This document shows positions 62,082 through 64,000 of a stretch of 64,000 nt of DNA, one piece after another. Source of the DNA: Syntrophobotulus glycolicus DSM 8271 (lineage in GTDB: Bacteria > Bacillota > Desulfitobacteriia > Desulfitobacteriales > Syntrophobotulaceae); assembly GCF_000190635.1 (NCBI RefSeq), contig NC_015172.1, positions 2,170,001 to 2,234,000 on the forward strand, in the 5' to 3' direction. A program made the position numbers and the translations under genes. A model generated the notes under the pieces. The model was not told the origin of the DNA, made no database searches, and was given only the letters and a program-made list of their open reading frames with translations. Numbering within the stretch: position 1 is the first letter of the stretch; every line of letters begins with the position of its first letter.

Positions 62082-63035
62082 CTATTTTAGCACATCATTC
62101 AGCACTCTTTCAAAATTCTCATAGCATATTTTCTGGATTTCTTCTTCACTAAAACCAGCTTTATCTAATTCTTCCAGCAATGCCGGATACTTTGCGGCCG
62201 ATTCCAAACCCCGGGGTGTTTCCTCAATTCCATCAAAATCCGATCCCAGTCCAATAGTCTCAATACCCGCGATTTCCGCAATATGGCAGATATGTTCAAC
62301 CAAATCCGGGATTGACGCTTTGCCGTTCATTTTTACAAAATCAGGGCAAAAATTTATTCCGGTCAGACCTTTTCTGTCTCTTAGCGCCCGTAACTGGTGA
62401 TCCGTGAGATTTCGGGGATGAGCGCATACGGAATACGCATTGGAATGTGAAGCGATAAACGGCTGATCGGAAATTTCCAGCACATGCCAAAAACAAGGTT
62501 CACTGAGATGGGAAACGTCGATTAACATTCCCAAGGCATTCATTTTCTTTATGACTTCTTTCCCGAAATTGGACAACCTGCCACAGCTCTCCCTTTCTCC
62601 TACTCCGTCACCTATGGCGTTGCGCTGATTCCAGGTCAATCCCAGGCTGCGGACTCCAAGGCGAAAAATAATATCCAGCATCCACAGATCTTCCCCCAGA
62701 ATTTCTCCGCCTTCTACACTTAACAATAATCCTATTTTATCCTCCTGGCCCAGTTTGGCCAGATCTTCTTTATCCTTGACCAGACAAACATCATTTTTGT
62801 TGCGGTCAACAAAGGCAAGGGCTGCTTCGATCAGCTCTAGACCCCTGTGCCGCGCCAGAAATGGCTTGTATTCACTTTCGATATAAGCGGCAAAAAACTG
62901 CAGAGCAATATCTCCTTTGCGGGCCCTGACGAGGTCCCAGTGCCCTGTCAAAGTTTCCTCCACAAGACTCCTTTCCCCTGAAACCAACTGGCCAAGACTG
63001 TCACAATGACCGTCAATAATCCGGAATTTCCCCAT
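62082..63035 (-). CDS. Membrane dipeptidase-family (M19) peptidase
   Basis: 317 residues, renal-dipeptidase-like zinc enzyme. Zinc ligands are seen in RIIDGHCDSLGQL, the LSVEGGEILG Glu, FIASHSNAYSVCAHPRNLTDHQ and ETIGLGSDFDGIEETP. The start at 63035 follows GGAGG at five bases; an upstream extension of 13 codons is less likely. No signal peptide, so probably cytoplasmic. Substrate dipeptides unknown. Confidence 0.9.
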   Translation of the reverse strand: MGKFRIIDGHCDSLGQLVSGERSLVEETLTGHWDLVRARKGDIALQFFAAYIESEYKPFLARHRGLELIEAALAFVDRNKNDVCLVKDKEDLAKLGQEDKIGLLLSVEGGEILGEDLWMLDIIFRLGVRSLGLTWNQRNAIGDGVGERESCGRLSNFGKEVIKKMNALGMLIDVSHLSEPCFWHVLEISDQPFIASHSNAYSVCAHPRNLTDHQLRALRDRKGLTGINFCPDFVKMNGKASIPDLVEHICHIAEIAGIETIGLGSDFDGIEETPRGLESAAKYPALLEELDKAGFSEEEIQKICYENFERVLNDVLK

Positions 63036-63074
63036 AAGTACCTCCATGACCGTCAAATTAATATTCTTCATCAA

Positions 63075-63116
63075 GTATAAAAAACCACCTGCCCAAAGGC
63101 AGGTGGTTTTTTATAC
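63075..63116. terminator. Bidirectional intrinsic terminator
   Basis: AAAAAACCACCTGCC-CAAA-GGCAGGTGGTTTTTT, a perfect stem with A-run and T-run arms. On the minus strand it ends the spoVS transcript. Confidence 0.9.
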
Positions 63117-63120
63117 TCAT

Positions 63121-63381
63121 TTATCTCGGCTCAACAATTAGTTTAATCGCTGTCCGTTCTTCCTCTTCAATCTGGATATCAGTAAAAGCCGGTATACAAA
63201 CCAGATCAACTCCACTGGGAGCAACAAATCCTCGGGCAATCGCAACTGCTTTAACTGCCTGATTAAGCGCACCTGCCCCAATAGCCTGTAATTCGGCCCC
63301 GCCCTTTTCTCGAATGACCCCAGCCAACGCTCCTGCCACAGAATTTGGACTTGATTTTGCTGAGACTTTTAAGACATCCAT
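63121..63381 (-). CDS. spoVS: Stage V sporulation protein S
   Basis: 86-residue Alba-superfamily protein needed for spore coat and core dehydration in Bacillus. The sequence VLKVSAKSSPNSVAGALAGV, ELQAIGAGALNQAVKAVAIA and IPAFTDIQIEEEERTAIKL is nearly invariant across spore formers. GGAGG precedes the ATG. A sigma-H-like promoter lies upstream and the ymdB-like gene precedes it, the usual ymdB-spoVS order. Confidence 0.97.
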   Translation of the reverse strand: MDVLKVSAKSSPNSVAGALAGVIREKGGAELQAIGAGALNQAVKAVAIARGFVAPSGVDLVCIPAFTDIQIEEEERTAIKLIVEPR

Positions 63382-63432
63382 TCAAAATACCTCCTATTAA
63401 CCGTTTACATGTATTTCCACTTCATGTTATAC

Positions 63433-63461
63433 ATATTCGTGATATAGAAAAAAAATCCTTT
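63433..63461 (-). promoter_or_regulatory. Sigma-H-type promoter for spoVS
   Basis: On the minus strand AAAGGATTT (63453-63461), a 12-base spacer, ACGAATAT (63433-63440). This matches the sigma-H consensus RNAGGAWWW-N11/12-RNGAATWW at every defined position; Bacillus subtilis spoVS is known to be sigma-H dependent. Confidence 0.7.
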
Positions 63462-63515
63462 TTATCCAATAAGAGTTTTTTGAATTTTTTTCAATTAATT
63501 CTATTAATTAGTTTT

Positions 63516-64000
63516 TTAATATCTTTGAAGAGGGAGTATCTTTTTCGCTTTACCTGTTTGAGAATCAATTTCTAAAAAGACGCCATTGATTTGGACAGCT
63601 CCGTCTGCCACATCAAATCTGGCCGGCATTTGAGTTAGAAAATTATTGATTATGATTTCTTTTTTGACTCCTAAAACCGAATTCCGCGGGCCGGTCATCC
63701 CCGCATCCGTGATATAGCCTGTTCCATTGTCCAATATTCTGGCATCGGCTGTCTGGATATGCGTATGTGTTCCCAATACCGCACTGACTTTTCCATCAAG
63801 GAACCATCCCATGGCGACTTTTTCCGATGTGGCTTCTGCATGAAAGTCAACTAAAATAATCGGGGTTTCTTCCCTGATTTTATTGACTAAAGAAATGATC
63901 ATGGTAAATGGATTTTCCAGCGGGGTCATAAAAACCCGCCCGGCAAGATTAATGACCCCAATTTTAATCTTATTTTTAGAACACACCAAAAAACCCTTTC
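63516..64000 (-). CDS. ymdB: YmdB-family metallophosphoesterase, 5' part cut off by window edge
   Basis: The visible C-terminal ~160 residues match the YmdB/TIGR00282 family: IGVINLAGRVFMTPLENPF, PIILVDFHAEATSEKVAMGW, AVLGTHTHIQTADARIL and YITDAGMTGPRNSVLG. The frame stays open to position 64000, so the N-terminal ~100 residues with the first metal site lie outside. YmdB cleaves 2',3'-cyclic nucleotides and influences biofilm and sporulation choices in Bacillus. spoVS follows. Confidence 0.93.
   Translation of the reverse strand, partial: KGFLVCSKNKIKIGVINLAGRVFMTPLENPFTMIISLVNKIREETPIILVDFHAEATSEKVAMGWFLDGKVSAVLGTHTHIQTADARILDNGTGYITDAGMTGPRNSVLGVKKEIIINNFLTQMPARFDVADGAVQINGVFLEIDSQTGKAKKILPLQRY

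Noticed and set aside
1-64000. CRISPR arrays, tRNA, rRNA genes and intact transposases
   Set aside because: I looked for regularly spaced repeats, cloverleaf-like CCA-adjacent sequences and transposase motifs and found none I could support.

Overview
The window reads as chromosome from a spore-forming, anaerobic Firmicute of the Peptococcaceae/Desulfitobacteriaceae group (Clostridia). Supporting signs are spoVS next to a ymdB homologue, a polA-mutM-ytaF-coaE operon, menaquinone synthesis (menG), a T-box leader, and Tat-exported [FeFe]-hydrogenases with NrfD-type membrane subunits. A malate-CoA ligase / malyl-CoA lyase / malic enzyme operon beside these hydrogenases matches the known physiology of the glycolate/glyoxylate-fermenting genus Syntrophobotulus, so I infer that genus or a very close relative. 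This is inference from gene content, not a database match.

Layout. 1-13.5 kb (minus): a biosynthetic run ilvE-ilvD-ilvB-ilvN-ilvC-leuA-leuC-leuD-leuB followed by proC-proB-proA (proA leaves the window). 13.6-15.9 kb (plus): hom-thrB. 15.9-23.6 kb (minus): polA-mutM-ABC-F-ytaF-coaE-lytic transglycosylase. 24.1-25.6 kb (plus): a leucine-type T-box leader and a second, short LeuA without the feedback domain. 25.7-32.5 kb: housekeeping and transport genes (YigZ, FlK-like thioesterase, AEC permease, CBS protein, Amt, PhoH, MenG). 32.7-35.4 kb (plus): ComFB-like protein and a Ski2-like helicase. 35.4-38.6 kb: an AT-rich accessory patch with a probable group II intron 3' remnant, a lipoprotein, and a BlaI/BlaR1-type regulator-protease pair. 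38.8-46.4 kb (minus): two three-gene [FeFe]-hydrogenase operons whose Fe-S and membrane subunit genes are almost perfect copies while the catalytic subunits differ. 47.4-52.4 kb (minus): CoA-ligase beta, small Fe-S protein, CoA-ligase alpha, malyl-CoA lyase-type aldolase, malic enzyme. 52.6-64 kb: RNase HI, N-acetylglutamate synthase-like GNAT, an unknown protein, PhoU, PilZ-PAS protein, HD protein, acetyl-CoA synthetase, aminotransferase, PHP phosphoesterase, dipeptidase, SpoVS and a truncated YmdB.

How the parts fit. In the proposed glyoxylate pathway acetyl-CoA and glyoxylate condense to malyl-CoA (aldolase), the CoA ligase running in reverse makes malate plus ATP, and malic enzyme makes pyruvate, CO2 and NAD(P)H. 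The externally facing hydrogenases joined to NrfD-type quinone-interacting subunits are suitable for exchanging electrons between the menaquinone pool and H2, as needed when glycolate oxidation is coupled to H2 release. Several palindromes lie upstream of these operons. One 18-bp motif form occurs upstream of both the CoA-ligase operon and acs, hinting at shared control. The most novel items are the Fe-S protein inserted between the two CoA-ligase genes, the identical modules serving two different hydrogenases, and the candidate operators around them.
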